Source: Alisma plantago-aquatica (taxonomy: Eukaryota; Streptophyta; Magnoliopsida; Alismatales; Alismataceae). Taken from it: a DNA stretch of 64,000 bases. Location of the stretch: positions 473,559,379 to 473,623,378 of the forward strand of contig OY856413.1 of NCBI GenBank assembly GCA_963693085.1. Reading direction: 5' to 3'. The notes under the pieces were generated by a model, which saw only the letters and a list, made by a program, of their open reading frames with translations, was not told the DNA's origin and searched no databases. Below, in pieces: positions 1-11,861 of this stretch. Position 1 is the stretch's first letter. The number at the start of each line of letters is the position of its first letter. The translations under genes and the position numbers were made by a program.

Positions 1-250
1 TTTAATTTTGAAATAAATAATGTCCTAGTTAATCTTGTAATATATATAATCAGTTTTACTAACTCATACCTATTTATTTCCCATCGTGAATGATGTTCCC
101 CACCACCCAGGTACAGATCATCTTACTGACGCCCTACTTGAGGGACAAGAGCTAGTAGCCCCAGGAGTTGAGGATAACGTACCACAATAGTTAGTGATTG
201 CTGAGATGGATAGGTTGCCAACTACAATAGATACATTTAGTTATAGTTCT
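1..250 (+). mobile_element. Degenerate LTR-like 3' tail (weak)
   Basis: A short stretch around 85-115 (GATGTTCCCCACCACCCAGG) closely resembles a stretch near the 3' end of the solo LTR at about 29839-29862, also on the plus strand. Each is followed by sequence about moving from a GC-richer to an AT-rich tail. I read it as the remnant of an R-U5 region of a gypsy-type LTR entering from the left edge of the window. No terminal dinucleotide or target duplication could be fixed, so its limits are approximate. Confidence 0.3.
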
Positions 251-859
251 CTTTATTTTCCTATTTGACATGAGAACTATTATTGGGACTATTTTGAATA
301 TGTAATAATTTAGTTTCTTCCACAGCTATACTTTTATCTTCTCCTGATGAACCATCTATTTTGAGAATAATTTGGCACCCCAATTATCTATTTGTGGTGA
401 ATGAAATTATGGGTTATGATTATTTATGTTCAAAACAATAGTAGGGAATGGCCCCTATGGGAATTGCTCCTTGAAACTACCAAATCCTTCAATTGTTGCA
501 GCCACCTAGCAAGTTATCGGTACTATCGAGCCATTGTCGATAGTAGTATCGACATAAAGAGACGGTAATACTGTGACTTCTCAATTCTTTTCTATTCCAA
601 CTTAAGCATGTGTCGGTACCATAGACTCTAATGTCAGTAGTACCGAGCTGTGTAGATTCTTGTGAAATTTCTAAAATCCATGAAAATTCAGATATAAGCT
701 CTTGAAATATTATAAATCATTTGGAAAAGGTAAAATTACATTGATTTGATGTAATTAAGTATCATAGGCTAATGAGAGTAAATCATACACAATTAATATG
801 TTAACAAATAATGCACACAAATCAATATAAAATAGCCTATGAAAATGACAAATATCTAG
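251..859. other. Non-genic stretch with TCGATA/TATCGA palindromic motifs
   Basis: No open frame of note. Between 512 and 655 there are repeated imperfect palindromes of the type TCGATAGTAGTATCGAC and TCGGTACC, similar to the ones ending the copia LTRs at 12060-12210 and 17115-17220. It may be an old LTR fragment. Confidence 0.3.
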
Positions 860-1272
860 TGCATCAATGGTAATCACGCCTCCAATGTTCTCTTTCAAGG
901 CACATATGGTAGTATTCAGCCCCTAGACCCAACCCAACCTTTAAGCCAATGAAGAGGCTTTTGATCGAGTGATTTGTGGGCAACACCCATTTGTAGTTTT
1001 TTCCTCCTGTTTCCCAAATATTCCTATCTTCTACCTATTGTAGCTAGGGAACCTCTTCATCTTGGCATTTTTGATGTTGTTGTTGTTGTTGTTGTTGTTC
1101 ATCAAGGAGGTTATCTAGATCTGCCGGGTTGTTTCTATTGGTGATTATTCCATTTTGTTGGTTATGTTGGCACCTATCCTCTCTATCATGCTTCCATGGG
1201 TAATTGTAGAAGGACCCTCCTTTAAAGAGATATTTGGCTCCTTGGATTCCAATACCTTAAGGATTATGTTGA
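860..1272 (-). pseudogene. Coding-like relic with a polyglutamine run, unrecognised
   Basis: Read on the minus strand in one frame from about 1272 down to 876, this stretch gives roughly 130 codons broken by only a few stop codons, in a region where other frames are dense with stops. The amino-acid composition is protein-like: an aromatic and charged segment (YNYPWKHDREDR), an Asn/Gln-rich part, then a run of seven glutamines encoded by repeated CAA (about 1073-1100). Towards the end come Trp-containing motifs (NIWETGGKNYKW). I do not recognise the family. A retrotransposon gag or a decayed host exon are both possible. The stop codons make it a relic rather than a working gene. Confidence 0.28.
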
Positions 1273-4200
1273 CCCCAAAATTTGTTTGAAATTGGATTTG
1301 GTACAACTAGATAAAATATTTGATATCACTCTCAATAACAATTGGAATGTTAAGTTCTACATAAATCTAAAAGCTCTACATGATTTTCTCATGACCCTAC
1401 ATAATCCCATTCCTACATATGATAAGATAATTTATGATGGTAGTAGTGTTTTGAAGTTTAAAGGAGTCTGTCGACATGTATGCCTAGAGAGCCAATCATA
1501 TGATGACTGTAATGACATAACTTGTAAATGATTTGATTAATAATAAAGGCAAACTTCCAATTTATTATGTTTATTCAATTTTTGAGATAATGAAATGACA
1601 TAATAAATGTCTAGAGAATGATATTACCAAATGATGCATGTCTTCAGGTTGAGGACCTGAGCAATGAGATCATACGAATGTTAAGAGTATATGCATTCTT
1701 ATTATTTCTCTGATCAGTTGTTATTGTGGAAGGTAAATAGACAACAATAACACATAAGATCAAAGTGTGAGTTGGTTGATGATAGAATCTCATCAGTCAT
1801 GATATGGTGATATCAAACCAAGCAAATAGATGCATGTTAGAGAACAATGTATCAAACCGACCCATCATAAGAGTGATACATGGAAACCTTAACTAGGTAA
1901 GTCAGAATTACGTCTTATAGTGATGGTGGTGTTTGTGGTTCTTATACCTAAAATCACTGCACTAGTCACATGTCGTTCGGTACACTTTGACATCATCAAA
2001 CACAATCCTGAAACATGGGTTGTTATAATGGTGATGATTGAGTGACTGTGAAACATGGGAACTAAATGTGAGTGATAGAAATGGGATTTATCCCTCCTAT
2101 GGTAGTATGATATCTAAGGCCACTTAAGTTAGCAAGACTGAGAAATGCATGACCACATACATGTGAGTTCATATATGATATTGAGCATACAAATATCTCA
2201 TATAGTATGCTATAGCAAGAAACATAGATTGAATGTTGAAGAGGACAAAAATCCATGCCTCGAGTTCAATCTAGATATCAGTGAAAAATGAACTATACAA
2301 ACACTATAACACCATAAACATATTGTAGGTTGACTTTGTTCTCCAAATTTGCATTATTTGGGTAGCAATGATGTGTTACTAGGCACAACTCATTGCTTAT
2401 GATGTCATAAGTTGTTATGGACATTCATTACCAAAGTAATATGAGACCTATAGGTTCACACACATAGGAACTCATCCATAAGAGGTTTGATCTTGAATGA
2501 TGATTGGATTTATTACTAAAGTATTTACGTATTCAATTCACATAACAAATCAAATAACTAGACTGCCAAACAATCACTTCAAGTGTTGAGACAATTGTTT
2601 GGAGTGTCAGGTTGATTGTATTGTACATTGGCTAGAATTCAGCCTGATCCTGGCTGTGAGACGCCCATCTCGCTTGTGCAAAATGATCGTTTCGCGTGGT
2701 ACAAGATGACCATCTTGTCTCCACCAAACGGTCGGTTCAGGGATGCAATTCAATTGCATCTAGGATTGGTGCTGACATCATTTTATGCATCAATTGAAAT
2801 TGAATTGTCATAACATGTACAAAACTGGGAAACTACAAAATGACCATTTCGCAATGCTAGATGACCGTCTCATGTGCCAGACATTTGTTTCGACTACTGC
2901 AGACTGTGAAGTTTCTAGAATTATTGTGAAAATTTGAGATCTTCCAGTCCTTTCCATTCCTGCATAGACTGGAAACCCTAGCCCTAATCCCGACTATAAA
3001 TAGAGGGGTACTGGGGGCTTCCTAGAGTACAACACAGATAATTGAGAATCGGTTGCTTTGACAATTGTTGTCCTATCTAGTTGTGGTAACTAAGAGATCC
3101 CAATCAAGTCCTACCTCACTAGGGAGGGATAGCACCAGAGAGAAACAACCAAGGATCATTGTTGTGGGAGAGCAAGTTAGTGACTAGTACACCAATGGGA
3201 GGGACAACTCCTTCCTGTCTTTTTTAGCAGAATGACATGAGTTCTAGTTGGTCTGTGTAGACTTCTCTAAAGGTGAGGTGGCCTTTACCCATTGCTAAGG
3301 AGGACGAAATTAGCCATCATTATATGATGAGAAGAGTTGCTACAGATGACGATGTTCGAGTTTGTTGTCTGTGGAGAAGCAATAAGATGAGTCCTAGTGC
3401 AACCATGAGCTACACATACACCGTCCAAGACAGAGTTCACATCTACATAGATAAAGATTGTCACTAGACTTGCTCCAGGGTCAAGTATATCTTCATAAAA
3501 CCATCCTTTCCATTGCATAGTTATTGATGTGATCCACTGGTTGATGGGAAATAGGTCAGTAATTTTTTTTTTACCGCTTCCTATCTGATGTTGTATTTCC
3601 CTGTAAAAAAGTGAATTGAGTTAATTCTCAGGATAAAAATATAATGAATTTGCAGTTTACATTAGGATATGTGGTGAATAAACTTATCTTTTTTAAAGTA
3701 TGCTCTAACTTTTGCTGACCTACTACATAGTATGGATCGTATTGGGTGAATACAAAGTATGTGGCACTTGGTGTTAAATGAACTGTTTGCTCTTATAGAC
3801 CTAGACATAAGAAACCAATATATCAGTTTCATTATATCTAAACACTTCAACTTTGGGTAGTGATCAAACCCTTGAGTGGTAGATCACATGATATAATGAT
3901 ATAACTCTCAGGTAGAAAGTGCATAGCTAGTATAATGGAAAATATATCAAAAGGACATGTCTCTTTGTGGTAATATAAATCTTGATTGTTTATGTTGGTT
4001 TATAACAATGCTATTTATATCTTATCCTGGGATGGGACCTTCCCAAATAGGGTGGATTCACAAACCAGTTTAAGAACTGAGGTAACAGTAAATGCCACTT
4101 AAAATTTGAAAGATTAAGTACATAAAGTACAAGAGCACATATATTGAGTATGATTCTTTGGACCCGTGTAGGCCATCTCTAAGGGACATGAGGAAAAGTC

Positions 4201-6549
4201 ACTTTGAAAGTGACTGATAGAATGGGACCAGGCTCAGATGGGTAGGTCATCGTGAGCCCAATGAAGAGACATAAAGATAACTAAGTGTACCCTAAGAGAT
4301 GAAGGAAATCTGGGTGAAAGAATTATAAAGGATATATTGTGCTTGGACATATCAAAGAAACCTTAAAAAAAATATAAAATAAATAAAGTTGTGACATCTC
4401 AATAAAACCCTTAGGGAAGGGTAGGGCCACAAGTCAACCCTAAGATCTTATAGGAGGATTAAAGGTACATAAGCTTATGAAGATCTTATAGGTCAAGAGT
4501 AGATCTTCCAAAGGTACCTATGCCCTATTAATCTTAAGGAAAATACTGAGGCTAATGACACATGAGATGTAGACAAAAAGAATACAAGAAGTCATAACAT
4601 GATGTTTGAATAAGAATCTTAAAAAAATGAATCACATTCCATGTGAGTGCATGAAATAGAGAGAGGACTGTGTAATTAAAAAAATATCCATGGTATGGTC
4701 ATTGTTGAGAGTGACTCAAACAAAATTTGGTTATTAAAAGATAATATGTGAATACACCATCTCTGTCCTTGAAATTGGATGAACTTTGTATTAGAACTGC
4801 AACCAAATATTCATTTCATCTTGTTATGAGTGTGAGAGATTGGGTAGACACATGTAAAAAAAGAGATATATGAGAATGACTACCTAAGTTAAAATCTAAT
4901 TAATGACATAACCTAGGGTTGGATGAGTTATCTCACCCTTAAATGGTGAATAATAGATTAGAAACCTTGGTGAAAAGGGTGTCATCAAGTGAAATCAAAA
5001 TGTAATTACAAAGTGGTATTGGATACCATAAAGTAATCACTAACTGATAAAAACATGCAATGGATAGGGTGGTGGTTTACCCTGAATTTGAATTAGAATA
5101 CAAACCTTAGTAAAGTGAGATTTTTATAGATCAATAGAAGTTGTAAAGAATGATCTAGGTAAAGATTGGTGACCCTAACTTTTGAAATTATGAGGAGTTA
5201 TCATTCATCTTAATCTATTTTGGCATGAATTTGGGTACAAAAATCCTTCAAGGAGGGGTGAACAAGTTTGGTAAATTTAAATCATATGCATATAAGATAC
5301 AATTTGACGAGCAACACAAGAATAGTTACCTAATTACCATGAATGGATACACAAGTAGTAAGACATCCAAAGAATATAATAATAAAGTGATCCTAAAATT
5401 TGTGATGGTAGGGAGATTTTGGAAGCACCATGATGAAAATGAAGCCTCATGGGTGCTAAAGATGGACAAGGAAGTGTCTATTTCCTGAATCTTTTCAATG
5501 ATGGTTGAATTTTGAGGAAGAGATTCATATAGGAGGGATAGGATATTATAACATGGTTTTCTACATGTATTTACATATTCAAAATGCAAATATTTGAATA
5601 ATAAGGATACATTGGAAACTTGGTGTGCTTTGTATCAAAAGTATGGATTCAATTTGCAAATTTTTCTTTATAATGGTTTTTGTGATTTTTTGTCGATTTC
5701 AATAATCCAATAATCAACATGGGGAAAAGAGAGAAAATCAGTATTAAGTGAAATATAAAAGGTAATGGGTAATTAATAGTGTAATTTTAGAATTATGCAG
5801 AATTTTCTAGAAAAATAGTGTGGAAGGCAACTAATCGTTTGGTTTCATTTTAAAATGGTTTCTAATGAGAAAATTAATCAAATTAAGAGATATGAAAAAT
5901 ATAGCAAGAGAAAAGAAATGTTTTGATGGCTTAAATAATGATATAAAGGGGAAACTTGGAGACAAAAAATAGTGTCTTTAAGTTTTTTATTTTGGTCTCA
6001 GATATTTCTTGCACCTAAATAAAAGTATTAAAGACTTTCTTTTAAAATTTGGAAGAGAAACGATTTCCCATTTGATAATAGTGACTAATTAAAGGATATG
6101 CTAAAACAAAAGGATTTGACTATTTAACCTATTACAATAAATCCTACAAAATTGACTTAGGTTGGGAATGACTTTAATAAGTTGCCCTCTAAGTTTTGTA
6201 GAAAAGGGAGGTTTCTAAAGGCCTCTAGAAATCGTAATGATAACGAGACCTAACTGATATTAATGAGTTATTTTTTTTTCATTTTGAAGAGAGAGGGGGG
6301 AGAGGCCGGAATCTAGAGATATCTTTTTGGCACCAAATCTTGCCTTATTTGACTTCTATTTGTTATATATTTTCTCTCAAATTTGAGGTTAAATGAGTAA
6401 AGGAGGAGAGAGTTATGATTTTTATAAGAACTCCCTAAAGTGGAAGGATTAATGGGATTTAATGTAATGTGACACACTTTAATTGGGAATCTGAATATGG
6501 TCTCTCCTAAAGTGCATGGTTAAAGGTTAGTGGTGGTCTGTGGGGTCAT
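1273..6549. other. Long AT-rich intergenic stretch, mostly featureless
   Basis: Short open frames occur on both strands but none has a recognisable domain or a consistent coding character. A GC-richer part from about 2600 to 3500 contains a TATA-type promoter (separate entry) and looks like the U3-R part of an old LTR. The rest shows no tandem arrays, no tRNA-like fold and no transposon ends that I could pair. Confidence 0.5.
2985..3012 (+). promoter_or_regulatory. TATA-type promoter, probably of an old LTR
   Basis: The sequence ACTATAAATAGAGGGG is a strong plant TATA box followed by a GC-containing leader, standing in AT-rich DNA. About 200 bp upstream there are alternating short direct motifs (AAAATGACCATTTCGC-like, 2680-2870), as is common in the U3 of plant LTRs. 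No coding sequence follows within 1 kb, so this is more likely a relic LTR promoter than a gene promoter. No start site can be shown from sequence alone. Confidence 0.3.
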
Positions 6550-7800
6550 TCGTCATTTATAAAACTCTACCAAAACCTTGGAAAGTGGGCTCGGGATTTA
6601 CTTCATAAGATCGCGGTGGATAACTGAGGTTCTTCGAGAGTCTATGTTTCAAATTAAGTTTGATGGATGCTTTGGTGATAATGGCATTTGTGTAGTGTGT
6701 CCATGTCCTTCTAGCCGCGTGACAAGAGAAGAATAAGTGTACGATAGATCCTTCCTGGTCACGACATGTCAAAAATATGGATGGTGTTGTAAAACTATAT
6801 TTGATCAGTTTCTCATCATTATAATTATTATTATGCCAGATGAGTCATAAAAGGATGTAAACATTAGGTGGGAGAAAAATGTTCCATATGGTTTTATATG
6901 GACCGATACATCCTCAGAATGTGAAGAATGTGTATGCTTGTTTAGTTGTGTATCTATCTCCCCATATCCATGTGATTGCCATATTGGTATCACATTCCAT
7001 CACTCGTATAATATCACTAATGTATGTGTGCGTGAGGTGTTGATTAACAAAGATTTTGAGTGAATTCTGTCTATTGGAGGTAGAGAGTCGAAAAGCCTTA
7101 GACATATTGCAATACCTATAGGAGACCAGGGTGTGGTGGTATTCTAATAGAATGTTGTTGATAGGGGCCCATCCATTCCATCATGGGTCTGATTAGAGTC
7201 TAATATTATGCATATAATGTGGAGGACTCTTAATCGTGTTTCTCATGACATGATTATATTCAATCATGTGTTTTCATAGAGAAGAAAACCGTGTAGTAGC
7301 TACAATATTCAATGGGTTATGTTTCCTATAATACTTGTTATATACAATCCTAGATTAGAATTGTTGTTCATGCTAGCAAATGGTAGCAGTAATCTTGTGG
7401 ACAAGACATAGTGCATGAGTTTTAATATCAATAATACCTCATCCTTCACATAGTTTATGACACCACAAAGTCTTCGTGGACCATATATATTCTGTAAATG
7501 TTGTGGTCCCATAATAATCCTCTTCTAATCGTATCCATCCGCTAGATTAAAGAAACGAAGATTCATTGATAAGATAATTTAGCGGAACGATAAAACGGCA
7601 TGCAATATTAGCATATCTTTCCATGTCATGAAATGTAGGAATCATGATACTTGACCTTCGCTTCCCAAACTATTGGTTTGAATATTAAAAGACATCAAAT
7701 AAGTTGTAGAGTAACCGGACAAAAACACAAGTATTGTTTTTGCTTTATATCAAAAGATGTTCTTGCATTATTTCATAAATGGGCCAACTACCGGAACTTA
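6550..7800 (-). pseudogene. LINE (non-LTR retrotransposon) ORF2 relic, 3' part
   Basis: Two family signatures lie in the expected order on the minus strand. Near 7490-7400 the translation has the pattern WCHKLCEG-stop-GIIDIKT, which fits the conserved block just after the LINE reverse transcriptase (W..C..K.EGGLGI.DI). Near 6775-6690 comes CRDQEGSIVHLFFSC followed by ARRTW, the zf-RVT zinc-binding block that ends plant LINE ORF2 proteins (C..C..E...HLFF.C...R..W). The frame is broken by several stop codons and frame changes. The reverse transcriptase core itself (the YADD region) is not visible, so only the 3' portion survives. The limits are approximate. It is a dead copy. Confidence 0.6.
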
Positions 7801-8134
7801 TTAGGTCAGAACACAAAATAGTATTGTCATGCCATGTTGGATATGGATTTTTGCGAGAACAACAATAATAAGTCATTTGTCTGCAAATTACTCATTATTT
7901 AATGTATAATAAAACCTGCAAAACAATGAAAGCACACATAAAGAAAAACGGACCCTAGTCAACATGTCAACGGCTGAACTCACTTGGCTGACCGAGCACC
8001 GAAAAGGTTTAAAGTTTGTGAGCCAAGGGAGCACTTCCGCCATCGGTATTATTTGAGAACAGAAAAGAGAAACGAAACCATGTCATCGATTCAGTCGAAC
8101 AGTGCATCATGAGATACCACCAGGTCGGAGACGA
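7801..8134. other. Short intergenic stretch downstream of the putative gene
   Basis: This separates the LINE relic from the stop codon of the minus-strand gene. It should contain the gene's 3' untranslated region, but I see no convincing polyadenylation signal that could be chosen over the general AT-richness. Confidence 0.35.
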
Positions 8135-9758
8135 TCATTTGAACATATTGAAACTGGTCTCGTCATTCCCACTCCCTGCATTGTGACCTCTAGTCTGCGT
8201 TCCCCAGTAATCTATACGCGGCTGCTGCGCCGCTGCTCCGCCCCTGAAGGCCGCATCAAAGCCGGGAAAAGTGTCCGCCGTCCCAGAGCTAGACGGGTAA
8301 GCATCAACAACCACCGACCCGGACGCCGGTTGGTTGTGGTGGTACCATCCACCACCGACGTTCTGTTCGCCAGCAGCTGTGCTGTTCCCCAACGCCAAAG
8401 AGGCGTCCACTGTTGGCCGACGAAAGGGCCAAGCTGTAGTAGCACTAGTCCCAGCACCTGCAGTAAAGATTGGGTTATTTCCCATTGGGTAGGTTTGTGT
8501 CTCATTGTGACTGGGCAGCGCCAACCCAGCTTGCACCATATTATGATTGTTGTATCTAGCCACCGAGTCATAAAACCCTGCTTCTTTGTCGAAGGATGTC
8601 ATGATCTGCGACGTCCCCGGGTTGCGGGGATGAGCCTGCAGCTGCGACTCAGAGAACTCGAGGTTGGCCAAGCGTTTGTTCACTAAGGAGCCTTGCGCCC
8701 GTGGTAGATAAGGCGACGTCTCCCTGTTAAGGTTGAACCGCTGCAGCTGCTGACTAAGTGGGGCGAGGGTAGGCGAAGAATCGAGGTCCATCATTGGTGC
8801 AGGTCGGAGGACAGAGGTCGAGGCAGAAGCAGCAGTGTTGAGATCAATCAGTGGTTTGGTGGCTTCAGCTGCGGTATGGTTCAGATCATCTGCAGAGCTC
8901 TCTCCAAACATGGAATAAAAGAGCAAGGAGTCGCCAGATGCTTGGCGCTGCTGCACTTGATTGTCATTTATCCAGAATGGGTTCACCTCGTGCAGCTTCT
9001 GCTTCTGCTTTTCCTGCTCCTCTCGACGCAGCGGTAGCTCTTGTTGTTCCTTCTGTAGGCGCAATTGCCTCTCCTGGCCTTCATTTACTAAGGATCCTTG
9101 CCCTACTTGTGGATAAGGTAACTTATCTCCGTTAGGGTTTAACTGCGGCACTTGGCTAGGTAGGGCGAGGACAGCCGAAGAACTGAGTTCCATCACCGGT
9201 GCAGTTTCCAGGACGGAAGGCGAGGAAGTAGCGGCAGAGTTGAGATCGATTGGTGGATTTGTATCCGCAGGCGAGGTACTAATGTTCAGATTATCTAGAG
9301 CGCTGTGTGCGAACAAGGGATGATAGAGAACCGAGTCATTAGCCGCTGGGGGATTCTGTGCTTGATTCTCATTCACCAGGAACGGGTTGAGTTCGCGCAG
9401 CCGCTGCTTCTCCTCCTGTTCCTGCTGTTGTCGCAGCTGCAGCTCCTGGTTTTCCTTCCTTTGGCGCAGTTGCTTCAGGGCTATGGCTTCCACAACCGGC
9501 CCGGCTTGCCTAGCGAAACGCAGCAGGCTGTCCTCATAGGAGAGATTTGTTCGTGGAGTCTAGAGGAAGGATGGGAGGGAAAGGAAGTCATCAATTTGTA
9601 GAAAGTCGGTTCAGTAGTAACACGGTTATTTCTGTGTGGAAAGAAACGTACAAGAACGAGGGGTTGTGGGTTCATTTCCTGCCACATGTTGACTATGGAC
9701 TCCTTGCGCCTCTCGCTTTTCTCGAACATTGGAACTCCTTCCCGCCGGGCGTTACTAT
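8135..9758 (-). CDS. Putative host gene, last two exons; Q-rich coiled coil and duplicated IDLN repeats
   Basis: The last exon (9559-8135) is open for about 475 codons and is visibly GC-richer than its surroundings. It begins after a textbook acceptor (pyrimidine-rich tract ending CCTTCCTCTAG). The preceding exon (9758-9652) is open, ends at a GTACGT donor, and joins in frame across a 92-bp intron. The protein starts charged (MFEKSERRKESIV), then has a Gln/Glu/Arg-rich likely coiled coil. Two related repeats of about 123 residues follow (9454-9086 and 9049-8678), each with NPF, DS-L-(Y/F)-(M/L)F, a PIDLN or LIDLN motif, SVL-(E/R)-AP and GSLVN. The tail is Gly/Ser/Asn-rich and ends ETSFNMFK. 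IDLN resembles EAR-type repressor motifs. The basic N-terminal part and the segment QLRQRKENQE loosely recall the keratin-like part of type I MADS proteins, but I cannot confirm any family. No start codon is assigned, because the 5' exons are uncertain. Confidence 0.55.
9560..9651 (-). other. Intron of the putative gene (92 bp)
   Basis: On the minus strand the intron starts GTACGTTTCTTTCC and ends with a long pyrimidine tract and CTCTAG. Both exon phases agree (phase 0). The length is typical for a short plant intron. Without splicing, the frame of the last exon meets a stop right at the intron end (TAG of the acceptor), which supports splicing here. Confidence 0.55.
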
Positions 9759-10109
9759 CTGTTAGTAATTTTCTTTTAGTAAATCAATCACAAAATTGTT
9801 AACAGAAAATAAATCACACTACTTTTAATACGCTACCGAAATACGTCACACACCTGGTGCGGTAAATAAAATCTTAATTATATCATAATCTATTCTTAAT
9901 ATAATGTAGTAATGGGTTCACATATATCGTAATGATGATTTAATATAAGGGCCGTATTATCCATGTAAGGAAGATGTTTTTTTTTATAAAGCAAGGTATT
10001 ATTACTTAGCATTGTTGCTGGCAATCGCGAGCTGTCAATTATAAGGTGGACATAATCAGAGATGTACAGCTGCAACCAAGGAAGAACGATACATGGTTGT
10101 AAACCTTAC

Positions 10110-10191
10110 CTTGCAGAAGAGATCCATCACGGCCAGCCGCGCGTGGAGGAAGCTGATGAGGCGCTGCCTTGTTCCTCGTGGGAAATGAGTT
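10110..10191 (-). CDS. Possible upstream exon of the putative gene
   Basis: On the minus strand an 82-bp GC-rich segment lies between a candidate acceptor (GCCGGTACCAG) and a strong donor (TGCAAG followed by GTAAGG). One of its frames is open and joins the 9758-9652 exon in frame across a 351-bp intron (9759-10109), using an acceptor ending TAACAG. A second frame, starting at an ATG near 10223, is also open, so the true reading is not settled. Above-background GC and the good donor argue for a real exon. The lack of a recognisable domain argues for caution. Confidence 0.35.
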
Positions 10192-10287
10192 CTGGTACCG
10201 GCAGGCAAAAGCCGAAAATGATGCATGTAGAGGAGAAGAACAACGTTAGCAATATACAAAAATGAAATACTTTTGTAAATACAAAGC

Positions 10288-10880
10288 AATGTTATTAGGA
10301 CGTCATCAAACCGGTGAGGCTACTGATTTCCAGTTAACCGGTTCAACCAGTGGTTGAACCGCTTCAATCGGTAACATCAACAATATATATACAATAATAT
10401 CAATATACTAAAAATATAGAAAATATAGACAAAATATGAAATAATCCAACTATGACAAGGGTGTAAGTATAATTTTTAGAACTCACGATAAAGTCATAAT
10501 CTCATACCTCACAACATGCTAATGTTTCATACGAAATGATACTTTAAAATCTAAAGTTTAATAAAAGAATACGATTTTAAGCATAATTAGACCCCTAAAT
10601 TCTCGTAAGAGTCCGGGATTGGGAAAATGAGGGCCCAAAAACAGTTCACGTGTTGAGAGGTGAAGAGGAAATTATAGTCATCTACTCATTGGTTGAGACA
10701 GAAGCTCTGGTTAATCACATCGGTTCAGTAGGTTTGACCGGTCAAGTCTGATATGTTCGGTCGGTGTTTGACTGATTGGACCGGCATTATAAAGTTTTTG
10801 CAATAAGCGAACCGATAGGGGTGCCGATTCAAGGTCCGACTGGTCGAACTGGAAGGTCCAACCGGATTTTAATAACACTA
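10288..10880. mobile_element. ACCGG-rich short non-autonomous DNA transposon (hAT-like, tentative)
   Basis: The ends are imperfect inverted repeats: GTTATTAGGACG...AAACCGGT on the left and, read on the other strand, GTTATTAAAATCCGGTTGG on the right. The interior is packed with short GGTT-(C/G)AACCGG-like motifs in both directions (10320-10375 and 10700-10865), with an AT-rich centre. This design is common in small non-autonomous plant DNA elements. I could not find a clean target-site duplication, so superfamily and exact ends are uncertain. It encodes no protein. It lies just upstream of the putative minus-strand gene. Confidence 0.4.
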
Positions 10881-11856
10881 TTATAAAGTGAAGCAAATAT
10901 CTATTTAAAGACGCCATAATAGGGGAAAATAACAAATAATGAGAAAAAAGATATTCAATGATATTAGGAAGATGTTAAAACATCAACGATCAGTTCATGG
11001 TGGGATTGCCTGTGACAGTAATATACGAAAGCTAGTCTATTGGTCGTCTTGACAAATTAGGCAAATATATTTAATGGGCGGAATAGTGTGATTTACCTCT
11101 TCCTTTCTTCTTAGAATGATTGGTTGTTATAAATCCTGATTCATTTGAAACATCATATACAAACTTTTTCTGCCCGGACCTGAGAGTACAGGGACGACTC
11201 TAGGACACACTAGACGTCTAATCAACTTTCTCAAAGATTCATTACTATAGCTCCTATTTGCTGCCACATGTTTGTTTTCGTCACTTCCGATTACCTAAAA
11301 AAATGTGGCGAACCACAACGGTGAGACCCAGTCCCAGCAAAAGATATAACATCCAATAACGTTTATTGATTACAATATTTTTAAGTAATTAAACAGTTAA
11401 ACAAATTAATCAGATACAACAAATAAGCTCAGCAGCACTGATGATTATCAAAATACACATGGGAGCAGATAATAACTATCATCATTAGCCAGACTATCAT
11501 GCTTTATCTTGTTGATAACATAAGCAATTCAGTAGCATATGCATATCTAGCATCATGAGCAAGTCTAGTAACATAGCATCTCTATCATTATGAATAAGTC
11601 TAGCCACATAAGCATAGATAACAACATTAGAATGTCTAATAGGTTGAACATATCAACATCATAAAAAGAGCTAACACCATAAGCACAACTATTTGGATAA
11701 GCATGATCAACAGTATATGCATCTCTAGTTACAAAGGCATGGCTAGCATGCTAAACATAACTAACAACATGAGATAGCTAGCATCATGATTATAATCAGC
11801 AGTAGCTGTATAGTTATCAACATAACCATGGCTACTGTATGTACGCATCTACAATC

Positions 11857-11861
11857 TTAAG
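11857..11861. repeat. Target-site duplication of the copia element (left)
   Basis: TTAAG immediately before the LTR start TGTGAGAAG. The same five bases follow the other LTR at 17241-17245. In the uninterrupted copy B the site reads ...CAATCTTAAGCATATCC (47638-47655) with a single TTAAG. Confidence 0.9.

Noticed and set aside
1286..1531. Plus-strand open frame of 81 codons
   Set aside because: Starts at a non-ATG codon in AT-rich DNA and has no domain, and the adjoining coding-like relic is on the other strand.
8102..8686. Plus-strand open frame of 194 codons opposite the putative gene
   Set aside because: It is the antisense shadow of the GC-rich last exon. It has no domain and the minus-strand frame has splice support.
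10711..10935. Minus-strand open frame of 74 codons
   Set aside because: Lies in the ACCGG-rich short element, where it is produced by its repeated motifs.
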